From: Climacium dendroides
Taxonomy: Eukaryota; Streptophyta; Bryopsida; Hypnales; Climaciaceae
Reading direction: 5' to 3'
Assembly (NCBI GenBank): GCA_950106755.1
Contig: OX467089.1
Location: forward strand, 17,465,345-17,529,344
Length of the DNA stretch: 64,000 nucleotides
Below are positions 23,663 to 36,600 of this stretch, in pieces. Both the position numbers and the translations under genes were made by a program. Every line of letters starts with the position of its first letter. The first letter of the stretch is position 1. The notes under the pieces are model-generated. The model was not told the origin of the DNA, searched no databases, and was given only the letters and a program-made list of their open reading frames with translations.

Positions 23663-26600
23663 TCACCTCCGCAAGCTTGTTGAGATTTTCTGAACAGGCC
23701 TACTTCTTGAAGTTGCACTGCTTTCAGGAACAGATGCCCGACGAGGACGACTTTTCTTAGGAGGTGCCAGGTGTAATTTAAGTGAAGGTCCCAGATCTGA
23801 AAGTTGTTTTCCCTGTTGCAGCTGCTTCAGCAGAGCCAGCTGAAGGAAACCAAGAAAGTCAGTATACCTAGATCTATCTGAAACAGGAGAGGACGTGCAA
23901 CGTATGTGTAACTGAATTGCGACTAAAGAATTACAGTGTTTACAACACGATGACACGTGTACAGAGGGCTCGTACCCGAGAGACCTCCGGGTGATTGCTC
24001 TTGATAGCAGTGCCTACCGAATAAGCTGCAACTGTGTCGAGACTTGTACTTGAAGAACCAGTGTTAGCTTCATCATCTCCTTTCCCAGTAGACTTCTTCA
24101 ACGAGGTGCTTGATTTCACTTTCAGCGAACAAACAGGGCACCCTAGAAAACCCTTTTCTGTATTGGATCCTCCATTACCTATGCAAACTATGTGTGCAGC
24201 ATGACCACACGAAAAAATACTAAATCCATTTGAGCCACGTAAAGCAGCCCGAGATGTCGAACCATTTGAATTTTCCATAGTATTCCTTCTGTGACCTTGC
24301 ATAACATCATCCTCCAATCCAAGTCCACAAATGCAACAGACGGAAGAAGCAACAGAATATCCATGTGAATAGCCTTGACGAAGAGCATTGATGTTGTAGA
24401 AAGTATCCTCCTCTATAAGATGCTTTGCAGTCCTCTGCACCTCATGCAAAAATAGTGTCCGTAAGTAGTAGCATTCTTTAGTCATAAACAAAGTGACGAT
24501 TACACACAATGTACGAAAGGTTCAAAGAATGTATCAGATAGTATACCAGTATCGTTCGTTCGTAGCCATACGCACTGAGCATATTCAAGATCGTGGGCCG
24601 AAAGTCTCCAAATGCGTGGCTCCCATGATCTGCTAGTATTTTCTCCATTATAACATGCAGAGGGATGTAGCCCATCATTCCGTCAATGATATCCTCCATG
24701 ATCGAAACAAGTACTTTCTTCAAAAGTTTGCCTGCGAGAGAATGAACATGACGAAGCCAATCATGAATCGTTGCAAGGAAACATTTACTCCGAATATACC
24801 AGTAATCAATGTAGCAAAGCTAGGACGTCACAGTTCAAATTAGCCAGCAAATGAAGAAAACAAAATCAACTCAAAACTGATCAGCAAATTTCGAAATTAT
24901 GAACAAGGTTCTTAATTAAATTCAGTTGAGTAATTGAGAAATCGAACCTCTGGTCTGTTCTTTGACCAACTTCCGCTGAGCTTTTAATATTCCTCGTATT
25001 TCGGCTCTTCCCGAATCCGCCAGTTTTTGCTTTTCAGAACTTGTAAGAAATTCTGAACTTGAATTCTTGCTATCAAGAAATCCAGCAGGATCTGATGCAC
25101 CTTTTGATGGTTCCACAGTGCTGCAAAACGATTAACAAGGTGATAAAAATCGTAAGCCTGAGTATACGGCCTGCTTCACTTCCAATAATTAACTGTGCAG
25201 AAAGATAAGACTGTACCTGTCAAGGAGGCGAAACCAGAGCATTGTTGATTCACGGGGGTTAAGTCGTTGAGTGTTACGCTGACATAAGGTCAGAGCCACA
25301 GCAACGGCCTCGTTTAGTGCAGCTACCTGCAAATTTTGCAAAATAGTAATGGTAAGCATTAAAGATTCGTATCCCCCAAAGAGAGAAAATTAAGGAGTTG
25401 GCATAAGGTATTTCAAAACTTGATATTCTCTAGGTTTGAACACCAAGAGGTAATAGTAGACATAGATTACTCCCAAGAACAGCTTCAAAGAAAATTGTCA
25501 AAGATAGAAACTAACCTCAGGAACTTTAAACAGTAACTCGTCGTCCTTGTCAAAAGCTTGTAACGCGGTGCTTGAAAAGGTGGAGACAGCAAGCTCCAAT
25601 CTATCTCTACAATTATCCAGATCCTTGAGCACAAGATTCAGAGCACTTGCAACATCACCAACACGCTCTAGGAGAAATATTGCTGCGTCTGTAATACCAT
25701 ACTCCTGACACAATTTGAGACAGTGCTCCAACCGGTAGTTTTCATAGCTTTCCAAGAACTCCAGCACGGCATGTGGTTCGAATTGGCACAACAGCTGCAT
25801 GTTCAGAAAGTTGTCAGACAGATCATATTCAATGAGTAGGTGCACCCAGAGATAACGATCCTTAACGTCATAAACACCAATGCAAGTCCCACTGCCCCAA
25901 CAATTCCAGCCAAAAAAAGTATGCCTCAAGAAAAAAAAGCATTTGAACTTGGTATATGTCCACCAGAAAGAATAAGAAAATCTAGATATTAATTTTTATC
26001 ATTTTTATTATATTTTTTGTTCGAGTTAAGGATAATATTCGAGAGGGTATGCCAGATTAACCTCCACATAAAGTTCTGCCATATCGTCTGTGAAGACTAC
26101 ATCAGATCGTCGTAGTAAATCCCTGATGTCTACATTTGGGCTCCATTCGTCTTTGCCAAACCTGCCTGATGCAGTCTCCAGACGATTCGACAAACGATCC
26201 TTGTGTTTGCCGAATGACAACTTAACTGCATTCTCCAACCCAAAAGGCTTGCTACCTCCAGGGCGAGCATCCATGATGCCCTTTAGATAGGCAAACAGGA
26301 GCTTTGGATGAGATGCAAGCTTCTCCATAACTTTCTGGTTATCGCTGCTGAAATGCTTCAAAACAATCCACAGCGAGCCTTTGCTGATACATGAACCATT
26401 GTCAATAGTATTAGTACCATGCGAACTCATCATCTCAGCGAATACAATAAGCTAGATTCCAATACAACGTTAGAACCTTCACTCCTGTTCCACGTACACT
26501 TGCAAAATGAATCTTACCTACTATGCTGCACAAGTTCTGGAATGTGCAGAAAAATAGCCTCCCGAAATTTAATCAGGTCAGAACCTCTTAACCCTTTTTG

Positions 26601-29600
26601 GTCATCAAGCATTTGCATGACATACCAAAAAGGTTGTGCAATCTGAGTTTTGTCGCTTAAATAGTCATCTAGTGCTGCTTCATAATCACCCCGTCGTGTA
26701 TGAAGCAAGCCACTAACCTGTTCAAAAGATCAAAGCCAACTTCATCACTAAAAGGCAAACATCAAAATTTAGGAAATCGCATTTAATGAAAGAATGCCCC
26801 GGCTTGCAGAAAAATCAAGACGACACAAATTGTCCACCGACTTTCAAAGTTTACCTGCCAGAAATTGTTTGTTTGTGCTAGTTGAAGAGTACGAGACGAA
26901 TCCAAATTTGAATCAGGAACAGCCCTCAGTAGCCTCACCATCAAATCCTCTTTAGCCCGTGCATTGTCACTTCCAAGTGTAGGTGATGCAAGATGCTCTA
27001 AAATCCCCATAAAAGTAGAACTTGACACAACAGCATGTCTGGAAGCTACAAAATGTGCCACAAAGTCCAGAAGATATCCAACATCTACTTCTGAAGGCCA
27101 ATGTACTTCAGATTCTTCAGAATCTGAATCAACCTCCTTTGAATCACTTGTGACTTTACGAGGTGCTTTCGAAATCTCGATCAAAGCATTCACAGTCGCT
27201 TGTACATACCTCACTCCGTCATGAACAGCCTCAGAAGCTGAAAGAACTAAATCTTCATCATCAGCACTGGTAAGATAAGCAAAACCCTGCTTCCCAATAC
27301 CCAAGGGACCATGTTCAGGAAATGCCAACCTCAGGACTAGGAGGGTTGCTTGTATATCAACATGCAACAGAAACCACAATCGAGGGTATATTGTAGCCTC
27401 TTCCGCCTTGAAGCTCGTAAGTGATCTACCTCTGATAGAGCCCTCTTGATCAAGCAAAAACTGCAAGATTTCAGCTCTTAGCCCTGGCAAACGTGTGGCT
27501 GGAAGATAGCCATGGCCTGTGGCAAGGTGAGGTAATGTCAACTAAGAGAAAATTTCATCAACGTTAAAAGCCAATAAAAGTACCATAGCCGTGACACTAT
27601 TTCATGCCCGACAGATACATCCGACCAAGCTTCTTTCCTTCATTAGAAAATGATATAATCCAGTTCCCAGAGACAAAAGTGGATTGGTAAGCATACCAGG
27701 TGGAAAGGCGAGACCAGAGAAGCAATACTTCAAGTACACCAAAAGCTTGTACCTGTTTAAGCACAAGAACATTTTATCTGCAAATGATAAAGAGCGCTTC
27801 CGCAAGAGGGCATGTTCCATTGACATTCACAACTCAGAAACTGGGAGCCAAATTGGGACATCCTAAAGAGGACCTATGGGAGTGAGTAAAAGCATTAACT
27901 GCTCAAAGCCAGAAATTGTATCTTAAACGATCACGCAAAAAAAAAGAAGAAAAATATGATCAGTAAGAGAGACAGAGTAGAAACAAACCCAATTAGTTGA
28001 GTCTGAGACGGGTTGGAAGCCTGGTCTGCAATAGTTAAAAGTTCTTCCAATGGAGACCTGAAGTCGTCCAAGCCTCTATTGAACAGATAAATAAGTGCAC
28101 TGTACAGTCCATGCTCTCGACATAATCTCACCACCTGCCACCACCCAAACCAGATAGGACCAAACGACGTCAAAGCTGTGCTACAGCCAGAATGAATTCG
28201 ACAGCAAGTCGAAAATCTTGTTCGAGATTTAATTTCCCCTCCAGATGGCATAGATTATTTGTCAACCACAATTGAACAACTTTGACATAGATCATCCCCT
28301 ATCAAAGGAGACTAGACTTCAGCTTGATGACCTAGTTGTCAAAGTACGAGTGGGGGTAGTGAATTGCCTGGTTAAAATCCAAAGAGCCAATATCCATATG
28401 AAGCACACATTGTTCCACTCTCTCCAACCATCCATAGTAGCTGTAGTGCTCAACAAGTGCTTGCATAACCTGGGAAAATTGACAAAAGACACTTGTTATT
28501 TCCTCACCTCTGCAGCTACCCCATTTATTCAATTTAGTATATGATAAGCTCTTTCATAGGTTTAATGCTGATTTTAGCACTATGTATTAGTGTACCTATT
28601 GATGAATAGCTTTGGATGATCATTTAGTGAGCTTTGAATCTCGTGTTGGCCACTTGTTGATTGAGTGGCTATTCACTCAAAAGCTTCTTGATGTGGCCCC
28701 AAGGTAAACTATTTAACCAAAAAAAGAGCAGTTACTCTATGGCACGCTATTTTGGTGGAACATTAAATCATGGATGACACTAAATAGAATGAACTGTGCA
28801 GTGAGCAGATCCAAATGAATCTAGTGCTGAGTTAATGCGGCTGCAGTCTCACAACGGTACCAACTGATTGCAGAGTACCTTAAAGCTACACTGCCAGAAA
28901 TATTAGACCCTACGACAAAAACACCTACCTCAGGAGCAAGGCCACCCAGCATGTCTCTTAGAATGTAGGGTTCCAGAAGCTCCAAAAATGTACCTGAACA
29001 TCAGTGTGAACAGATATCAGATGATATTTCCTTCAAGGTGCATCGTATATCATCCGATACAAAACTTCCGGTAAAAACAAACATAATGCAATAAAACCAG
29101 CTTTTCCGTGGGGAACACAACAAACAGATGGCAAAAAATAAGAAAAAGAGAAGACGCAGGGAGATCTGGACACACCTCTTTGCTCAACAGCCACAAACTT
29201 GCTGAAAACATTCTCAAATAAGACGTCCTGTTTACCAATGTGTACACAAAATTCAATAGCCACGCCACCAACTCTTGCATACTGTTCTCGAACCTCCTGC
29301 ACATCTTGACCCTGGCCCTCGGAACCTTGTCGATCAGCAGTTTGAGATGCTACCGACAAGTATTCAAAAGCCATGTCAATATAGGCAGACAAGAGTGCCA
29401 GCAAAGTACTCATAATAGCCTCCCGCATTGCATCTAATCCCCTTGGAAGACCAGTTACCCCTCTGGCTCGCCCATCATAAAGCTCCATTGCAATGTGAAA
29501 CGCACCCATCCAGTCGCCAGCATCTTCGAGTGCTTTGATGCGCTCTCGCCAAGGCAGCAAACGAGCACGCCATAGCTGTTGGGGACCCATTAAATACAGC

Positions 29601-32130
29601 GCAGCTCCACGTACAGATAGCGAACTATGATAGGCTTTCTCTGGATTGCCAAGAGCGTTCATAATGTGTGTATGGTAGATAAGAGCTCCCACATCTTCCT
29701 GTTCTCTCTTAATGGACCCACGCTCTAATTCAGCTCCTTCTTTCGTGAACAAGATGAGCTCGTCCTTAGCTGTCACAACAACCAGCATCTGCATGCACCT
29801 ATACACTTCAGAAAATTCTCCAAACTCTTAAGGCACTGCAGAACATGGTATCTCATATTTATACTTCAACAGCTCACTATTCTAACAATGTTGAAACAAA
29901 GAACATTACTTAAATATCAAGAGAGTAACTGATGAACCAGAGACGTCAAAGCGAATAGCAACTTCATCTTCATCCAACAACCACGGTAATCTGCTGAACA
30001 TATAAACTTCTTTCAGGAAATTGTTTTGTAATACTAACCTGCTCCTCCAGCCAGGCAAGTCCAACAGCAGGACTGTCAAGTTCCCATTCTCTCACTTTTC
30101 TCAGATTTGAGTGCGTCAGTTGCCATATGAACATCTTAGTATCCCAACCCATAGCTAACATCGGCAAGTCGTTGTCATCCACGACATCATTAATCGTGTC
30201 GCCATCATCTTTCTTGGCATCACCACGGTCACTTCGCATTAGCATATTACTCCCAGTTGATGTATTAGAGTTTGTTATTCCACGAGAAGGAACCACGGAG
30301 GATCCCGGCTTAGAGCGAATACGCCTCCATGCTGTATACGCAATAGCACCGTCTCGAATTCCCATCGGTCTAGTCAACTTTGACATAACTTCTAGAGCTG
30401 GCTGGCGCGCCTGCATATCAGCGGCCAGACGCACCTGCAACACAAGTTCAACTCCAGATTGACCAGAAGTTTCTCATAACAAGTTACACGCAGACCCTTA
30501 CTCGGAAGACTTCAATATTATAATGAACTGCGGAAGGAAAAATACTCACCACAAGAACAGTGTGGTGCGTGACCAAGACAAACATTGGCCTTGGTCCTTC
30601 AATGGATGGAGTTGCTCCGTCATAGAGGAACTTGCGACCAACGTCCATACCACCCACACTACCAACCATTCCACCCACCACGCTCCCCATACCACCCATT
30701 ACACTCCCAAGCGTGGGTGGATGGGAGGTTCGGCCTTGAGAAGAGGAGTTTAATCCATCCATACCTTGTAGACCTTCGTCCGGTAGCAAAGGTGAAACAG
30801 ATAGAACAGGACCTGTCTTGTCGCCCTCAAGGAGACACTGTCCGTGCACAATACCAACAGGAATCTCCACTGTCATCAGGTTCGGTGTGTAAGATTCACC
30901 TCGTGGTGCAACTGAAGTGGGACCAAGTATTTTTTGTGCAAATCAATCAACAACGAAAACCAGTGTCACCGCAGATCTTGTCAATTAGGAGAAGACAAGA
31001 AGACTTCAGTAGTATAATAAAGATAGCAAAAAATCCTTCCACAAATGATAAAGTAGACAATCACAAACGACTCGTTCTAGAGAGCAATTACCTGAGTTTC
31101 TACAGAAAATCGGCGAAGCAACGGCATTATCTGTTGAGAAAAAGCGTGAAGTAGAAGCCTCCCTTTAGAGTCACCGCTAATTACTCTTAAGCTCCGTGCA
31201 CCTGGAGCATCTTGTCCTAAGAATAGAGTATGCACAATGGCCTCCGAGTGCTCAGTACTCATCACTTTTGACACTGATCTTCTTGAAACATCCCACAGTC
31301 GTAGAGTTCCATTTGCATAGCCGACTAACAAGAGATCACCTTGATGACTGAAGCAAAGAGAACTAACAGGTTCTTTGGTTTCAATACCACCTCCTAAGAA
31401 AAAAGCCTGCAAAATGCACAGTGTTCAGAGCCGTAAATTTTCTGAGCAGTACAAAAAAGCTGTGAAACTACATGACTTCTATGTCGCTCATTTGGTCCCG
31501 AATACGCAATGTCTCAATCATGCCCCAATCATAATTGATGTAAGTATTGATAAGGTAAAAGCATCTGCCTAGATCCTGAGCGACATATCATTATCGAAAA
31601 CAAATCATCCCAATAAATCTTTCATAGAAACAGAAACCCTAAACCAAAATAATAATAATAAAAAGATAACGTCTCATGATCACTTCAAGCACTGAACTAA
31701 ATTTTGTCCATAAAAGATACTATAATATTTTCTGAACAACTTGAGAAAGAAGGGGCAGGTAGACCTTTTGAGATTCGAGTTCATCAGCACTGCGAGTGGC
31801 TGAATACTTGCTAGGAGTAACAAGAACAGCTCCTTTGGACAATCCAACAGCAATAAAATTTGCATGAACTGCGAGAGCTTGTGGGAAACCATAATCCCGC
31901 CTTACTTGAGGTAGGGCTAATGCATGGGAGAGAGAGCCATAAGCGTCAACTTGCAATAGACCAATTGCAGGTGGACCTCTCTCGATGCCCTCCAGCCTCA
32001 TTGGTTGAGCAACTGCACCTACCTCCCAATGCAAGCCCGATGTGGCATTTCGCATCTCAATCTCTTCTGCCGACTGAAATGCAGTAGGTGGTTGAGTTGG
32101 CTCCTCAATTGTGTCATCTTTTTGCTCCAT
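23663..32130 (-). CDS. VPS8: VPS8, CORVET tethering complex subunit (WD40-like propeller, alpha-solenoid, RING)
   Basis: Eighteen coding exons: complement(join(23663..23839, 23976..24434, 24547..24731, 24948..25120, 25217..25326, 25516..25794, 26062..26425, 26518..26717, 26855..27516, 27697..27752, 27989..28134, 28368..28469, 28929..28993, 29176..29788, 30039..30434, 30550..30837, 31092..31406, 31765..32130)). This is 4956 nt, 1651 aa, with frame conserved at all 17 introns. VPS8 is a CORVET-specific subunit that binds endosomal Rab5-type GTPases and tethers endosomes on the way to the vacuole. The N-terminal part has propeller-like blocks (LCFSHQGDLLLVGYANGTLRLWD). VMQALVEHYSYYGWLERVEQ and VVRLCREHGLYSALIYLFNRG are conserved plant VPS8 blocks. 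A RING-like finger (C-x2-C, CGHAAH, C-x2-C) lies at about residues 1473-1542. The N-terminus is some 280 aa shorter than the roughly 1936-aa Arabidopsis protein. One intron is GC-AG. Confidence 0.94.
28590..28805 (+). repeat. dispersed repeat R2, copy 3, inside a VPS8 intron
   Basis: Same orientation on the plus strand as the two RCCR-intron copies, so antisense to VPS8. Shared blocks are GTGTACC..ATGAA, GGCCACTTGTTGA, CACTCAAAAGCTTCT, TTTAACCAAAAAA, CTCTATGGCACGC and GATGACACTAAATAGAAT. It fills most of the intron 28470-28928. Confidence 0.75.
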
Positions 32131-32134
32131 ATTT

Positions 32135-32507
32135 CTGATACAATGCCCTTAATTTCAGAAAAGGCGTTGACGGAGGCTTGCAGAACACAGTGAAGGTGGT
32201 TTTAGGTGTCTGTTAGCTCCAGATCCGTTTTCTGGCAGGCTGGGCTACGGTTGCAACAGCTCTGAGTGGCACAGACCGCAGCTGCTGACCAGCGATGAAC
32301 ATATGTATTGGCTGATGACGATTGTTGGCGTGTGCAGAAACCGTAGCTATTTAGATGACATAACATACAGGGGTTGTCACAATTTCTCCGAGAATGAAAT
32401 TTTTCACTCCAGGTATGGAGTGAAAAGAGGAGCCAATAGGACCTATCTCCATGAAGAAGGTGTGACACCCCTTTTGTGTCCTGTAGAGAATGGAGAATGA
32501 GATTTAC
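32135..32507 (-). other. probable 5' UTR intron of VPS8
   Basis: On the minus strand a donor GCAG/GTAAATC lies at 32508/32507. An acceptor TATCAG/AAATATGG lies four bases before the start codon. A frame upstream of the donor is open but does not join in phase with the ATG, so the upstream exon looks non-coding. Supported by splice-site quality only. Confidence 0.5.
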
Positions 32508-33538
32508 CTGCGCAAATTACGAAGCTCTTGAACGCGAATCCGCCTGTGTCAGTAGTTGCACCTCTTTCAATGAATCCTGCCTGCTCGATCGCTACGAAAC
32601 TCCAAATCCTAAGAAAGACCCACGTCTATTGGATTTTAGAAAATGAGCAGGAATTCTAATGGTTTTCGAGGAAGGAACTAAAACAAGAGATTCTATAGGG
32701 AATGGCAACGGCACCCTCACCATCGATTCAGTTCAGAATGCAATCCTCTTGCGAACTAACCCTAAAAACTAATGCCGCTCGTCTTTGACGAAACGGGAGC
32801 ACTGCATTCTTATCCTCTTTCAAAATCAACTCCTTGCAGAGCTCGATCTGCTTCTCCCGCACTAATCTCTCATTGCTAACAAACGCTCCAGCACGCAATC
32901 AAGGATTCAAACACTCACAATCCATCCTTCCAACGAAATCCGAACTGAGAATAGGCTTAGCAACAAAATTGATCCACACATCATTCCACTACAGCAACAT
33001 CACTTTCCTCATCTTTGCTACCTCCCGATAATTGACCTTGATTCACAACCCGGACCACCAAATCCCCTCTGAAAAAATTCGAACTCGTACCTCTTCGGCT
33101 TCATTTTCAAAAATTCAATTCAGAATCCCCGTCGAGTGCTCCGACATAAAATTCAACGCCGCGAAATAGGCGCCTCATCTCGAATTGCTCACTCTCGGAA
33201 CAGTCTCCATCAATTTTCGGGGAATTAACACAACCAGAGTCCTCAATCAGCGCAAATATCACTACTAATCTCCACGCTTTCACTTAAAGGTTCAATCTCC
33301 GCAAAAATAGTAAAGTGGTGCCCAAGCTTCCAAACCCTAAATCGCCAATGACAAGCACAAATTCAAGGAATTGGCGATGGTTTCCTTGCAATGAGTTCTT
33401 CGGCACAATGCTCACCTTTCAACAATCGCGACTGAAAACAGTGTTTTAAGGAAAACTACCGGATCTAGGGATGTAAAAGCACAAGATGAAAATTAGAGAA
33501 CGACAACTGAAGCACGTGACCACTTAAGCTTACTGACT
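32508..33538 (-). promoter_or_regulatory. VPS8 upstream region and probable 5' UTR exon
   Basis: Less AT-rich than the sequence beyond 33540 and free of repeats I can recognise. The first part (from 32508) is the likely 5' UTR exon and the rest the promoter. No clear TATA box could be assigned. Confidence 0.4.
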
Positions 33539-33539
33539 A

Positions 33540-34348
33540 AAGGTATGTTCACACTTGCTATTAAGGTAGAAATACCGTAAATGGTTAGTGGTTCTTAAAT
33601 GGTTATGATGTACACACACTTGTCATTTCAGGACATAAATGTAGCTCTAGAGTACATTGTAACCAATTTAGAATCACTAACTGTTTATGGTATTTCTACC
33701 TTAACCCTGGAGCGTCTGGATTGGAGAAAATCATTATCAAGTGCTATTTGGAAGAATATTTTAGAAGTGATACACAAAGGAAAGTTGTAGATTTTGAATT
33801 TTAGATTCCATCTGTATAGTCAGACTCACCAATGCTATCACCAATATTTTTCTATAAATTTGGAAAGGGGAATTTCAAAATTCCTTTCAAAATTTGATTA
33901 CAAGCAAAACATTATCATTTTTTGAGCAAAACTTATTGGAACAGATTCAAAATGAGGTTCTCTTAACATGGTGATTTTTTGAAATTTTTGTGTTCTTTAC
34001 ATCTATGACCTCATTTTTTGCAAATCTAGTTTTGAACTAGAGTCAATGCAATTTGACCACTTGACACACTTCCGCATTTGTAATTTTAGAAAAAATCATA
34101 TTCTAATAACACCAAATCCAACCATTAGATAAGACAAAAACTTAATAAAGTGTCATCAAAAATTAGGATGACTTTCATCCAAGCAGGAACAAGACAAAAA
34201 CAAGAACTTCAATCTGTTCATCGTCCAAAAAATGGACGTCGGAGGCTTCAGGGTTAAAGAGTGTTGTTACGAAGGGTCTTAGGAATGAATTTAGACCTAC
34301 ATTTAGACTAGATTCACTTTACAAACACACCAAGTGTGAACATACCTT
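33540..34348. mobile_element. non-autonomous DNA transposon with 18-bp inverted ends and TA duplication (809 bp)
   Basis: The left end reads TA then AAGGTATGTTCACACTTG. The right end reads CAAGTGTGAACATACCTT then TA. The inverted ends match over 18 bp, and TA occurs at 33538-33539 and 34349-34350. A second inverted pair lies inside the left part: AAGGTAGAAATACCGTAAAT near 33563 faces ATTTCTACCTTAA ending near 33706. A 63-codon frame at 33599-33790 shows no transposase motif. TA duplication fits Tc1/mariner-like elements, but the ends are not Stowaway. Confidence 0.8.
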
Positions 34349-34889
34349 TAGGTAAATTAGCCTATTAGTACCCCAATTTGCAATCTAAATATGTTGGGGC
34401 CAACTTCAAAAGCAAGCACATATTTTTCAGAGGTGTGCACATCTTTTACATATCAAAACCAAATGTAATTATAATTTTTTGATTAAAATTATAATTGTTG
34501 TGAATTTTTGAAGTGGTGAACCTTGAAATTACAAAACCGTCCAAAGACTAGAGTCGTAAATGTTCCTTGACCAACTCGTAACTGCCCAAGTCAAGTACTA
34601 AGAATTCACCATTAATAGAGTGACACACGTTGCTCCTTGTTGTCATAAAAATTCTAATTTTGTCATAAAAAGAACGAATTTGGATGTTTTCTAGATAGAA
34701 TTGGGTCCAAAATTAGGTGGTAGAATTGGGTTGGTCCATTGATAGAATTGGAAAACAAATGGTAATGGGTTGGTTTATCTTACTTATAAAGCTTTGATGA
34801 TTTATTGGGCTGGGATAAACCAACCCCCTTGCTCTTCTCCTAGAATCATTCTCCAAAAATAAATGACCCCCTCTTTTGTGCTTGATTAA

Positions 34890-35524
34890 CTCCTAAATGC
34901 CCTAAACCTTTTTTAAGCTTCTTAGAATTTGCTCTGAATTGAAGAAAAAAAAACATTTGATACTTTTTTAAATTTTTTTGGAATTGTAACCATGCAAATT
35001 CAAACTACATACATTAGAGACCACATGGGAAAAGAAAATATCACTATCATTTATGAATTGAAAGATTATAATGTTTGATTATGAGGGTTTTAAAACTATG
35101 AAACATTCCCAAAATTGGGTTTTGATTTGAAGTCTTTCATTCCTCTTTTTACATGTCAAATTAAAAAAATTGATCACCAAAAAATTATGAGGTTAAAGGA
35201 CATAATATGCACATTCCCAATCAATTGACAACTTCTCAAAAATCTACTCTACAATTTTTTTTAATGAATTTCTAATGTAATTTTTTCTCATTTCCGAAAG
35301 CCCTCAACATAGAAAATCAACATTTGCAAATGGACACCTTTGCACAAAATCTTGAATAGAAAAAACATAATCGTTCATTTTCAAAATCAAAATTTTGATG
35401 CTATAACTAGACTTCAAGAAGAATTTTTCAAAAACATGAACTACTCAAAATAATAAATTGATTAGGTTTATTTAACTTCAAAGTACGGTTGACACCAAAA
35501 TTTGGTACCTCATGCATTTAGGGG
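34890..35524 (+). mobile_element. TTAA-flanked non-autonomous element, second subfamily (635 bp)
   Basis: The left end is TTAA then CTCCTAAATGCC. The right end is TGCATTTAGGGG then TTAA, so the ends are inverted apart from two mismatches and flanked by TTAA at 34886-34889 and 35525-35528. The first 60 bases resemble 38832-38890 (CTAAATGCCC/GTAAATGCCC, AATTTGCTCT), a fragment of the same subfamily. No coding capacity. Confidence 0.7.
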
Positions 35525-35528
35525 TTAA

Positions 35529-36267
35529 TTTATGTTCTATACTCTAGCTAGCTAATTTGGGACCAGTGATTGCAAATATGAATTCAAAATTTGTAAATTT
35601 CATCATGCATGACATTCAAATAAAAAATTTCAATGTTTTCCTTCATGGACGAGTGAAGGGTCAGTTCACCCCGGCCATTTATTGGATGTATTGGATGAGA
35701 CTATTCTCCTAGAGAGATTCTATTTTCATCCAATGTAAACACCTTTGGTATGCAATTCACACAAATCTTGTCCAAAAATTGGATGGATTACATCAGGCCT
35801 AAAGATTGAAAATATGTCGGATATTGTTTTTACAATTAGGTTATTTATTGACAACCACTTTGTGGCATTGACAACCACTAAGGCAACTTCCCCCACAAAT
35901 TATAGTACTAGACGAATTTTTCATAATTTTTACCCAAATGGAGGGGGCCAATAATCCCACTACAAGAAGGCTTTATTTTCAATTTCTAAGGTCTATTTGG
36001 TTAGTATAACTAAATGGAAAATGTTTAATTTGATTTTCACAAGGAAAAATTATGTTTTTTACAAGTTATAAAATTTTGGAAATTTTTTGTGAGGATTTGA
36101 AATTACCATGAATATTTAAAGAAAAACTAAAGAAAATTCATACCAAACACAAAATTGTATTCAATCCTAAATTGAATTTGAAAAATAGTTTAGAAAAAGA
36201 ACAAGTAACTTGGGACAAATGAAACAACCAAAAGGGACTTATATTATTCAAGATGACCTAAAGTTAC
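35529..36267. other. AT-rich intergenic DNA, nothing recognised
   Basis: No supported frames. A mildly GC-richer patch near 35640-35730 (CAGTTCACCCCGGCC) shows no relation to the genes here. Confidence 0.45.
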
Positions 36268-36600
36268 TTTAGGTGATGGCCAAGTGACTAGGAACTTGTA
36301 ATGGAATCCATGAGATTCTTGGTTCAATTCTCCATGTTGACATTGCTCGTATAGGGGCTCTTTGTGCTGGTCCACTAGGAGAGGGGATCCAAAGTGTGTA
36401 ATTCCTGGGTTTATTATATCAAGTTGCCTTGGTTGTTGTATCATACCCAAAGTGTGTAATTCTCGGGCCTATTATACCAAGTTGCCTTGGTTGTTGTATC
36501 ATACCCAAGGTGTGTAATTCCCGGGCCTATTATACCAAGTTGCCTTGGTTGTTGTGTTATATTAGTCTAATTGTGGCCTTTAAAAGCCACATATTTAAAA
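36268..36600 (+). mobile_element. candidate tRNA-derived SINE
   Basis: TGGCCAAGTGACTAGG at 36277-36292 fits the polymerase III A box, and GGTTCAATTC at 36321-36330 fits the B box. The 44-bp spacing is normal for tRNA-like promoters. The cloverleaf is not intact, so this is not a functional tRNA. The body downstream is dominated by a 58-bp tandem repeat. No clear A-rich tail or target duplication was found, so the ends are approximate and SINE status is tentative. Confidence 0.4.
36391..36564 (+). repeat. three tandem copies of a 58-bp unit
   Basis: Units start at 36391, 36449 and 36507. Each contains GTGTGTAATTC, CAAGTTGCCTTGGTTGTTGT and, in the first two, ATCATACCC. Substitutions are few, mainly in GGGTTTATTATATC versus GGGCCTATTATACC, so the array is fairly young. 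Confidence 0.92.

Noticed and set aside
23332..23693. Plus-strand frames between iPGAM and VPS8
   Set aside because: They overlap the VPS8 3' end antisense and show no family; probably VPS8 3' UTR.
25770..25785. GGTTCGAATTGG resembling a tRNA B box
   Set aside because: Lies inside a VPS8 coding exon with no A box partner.
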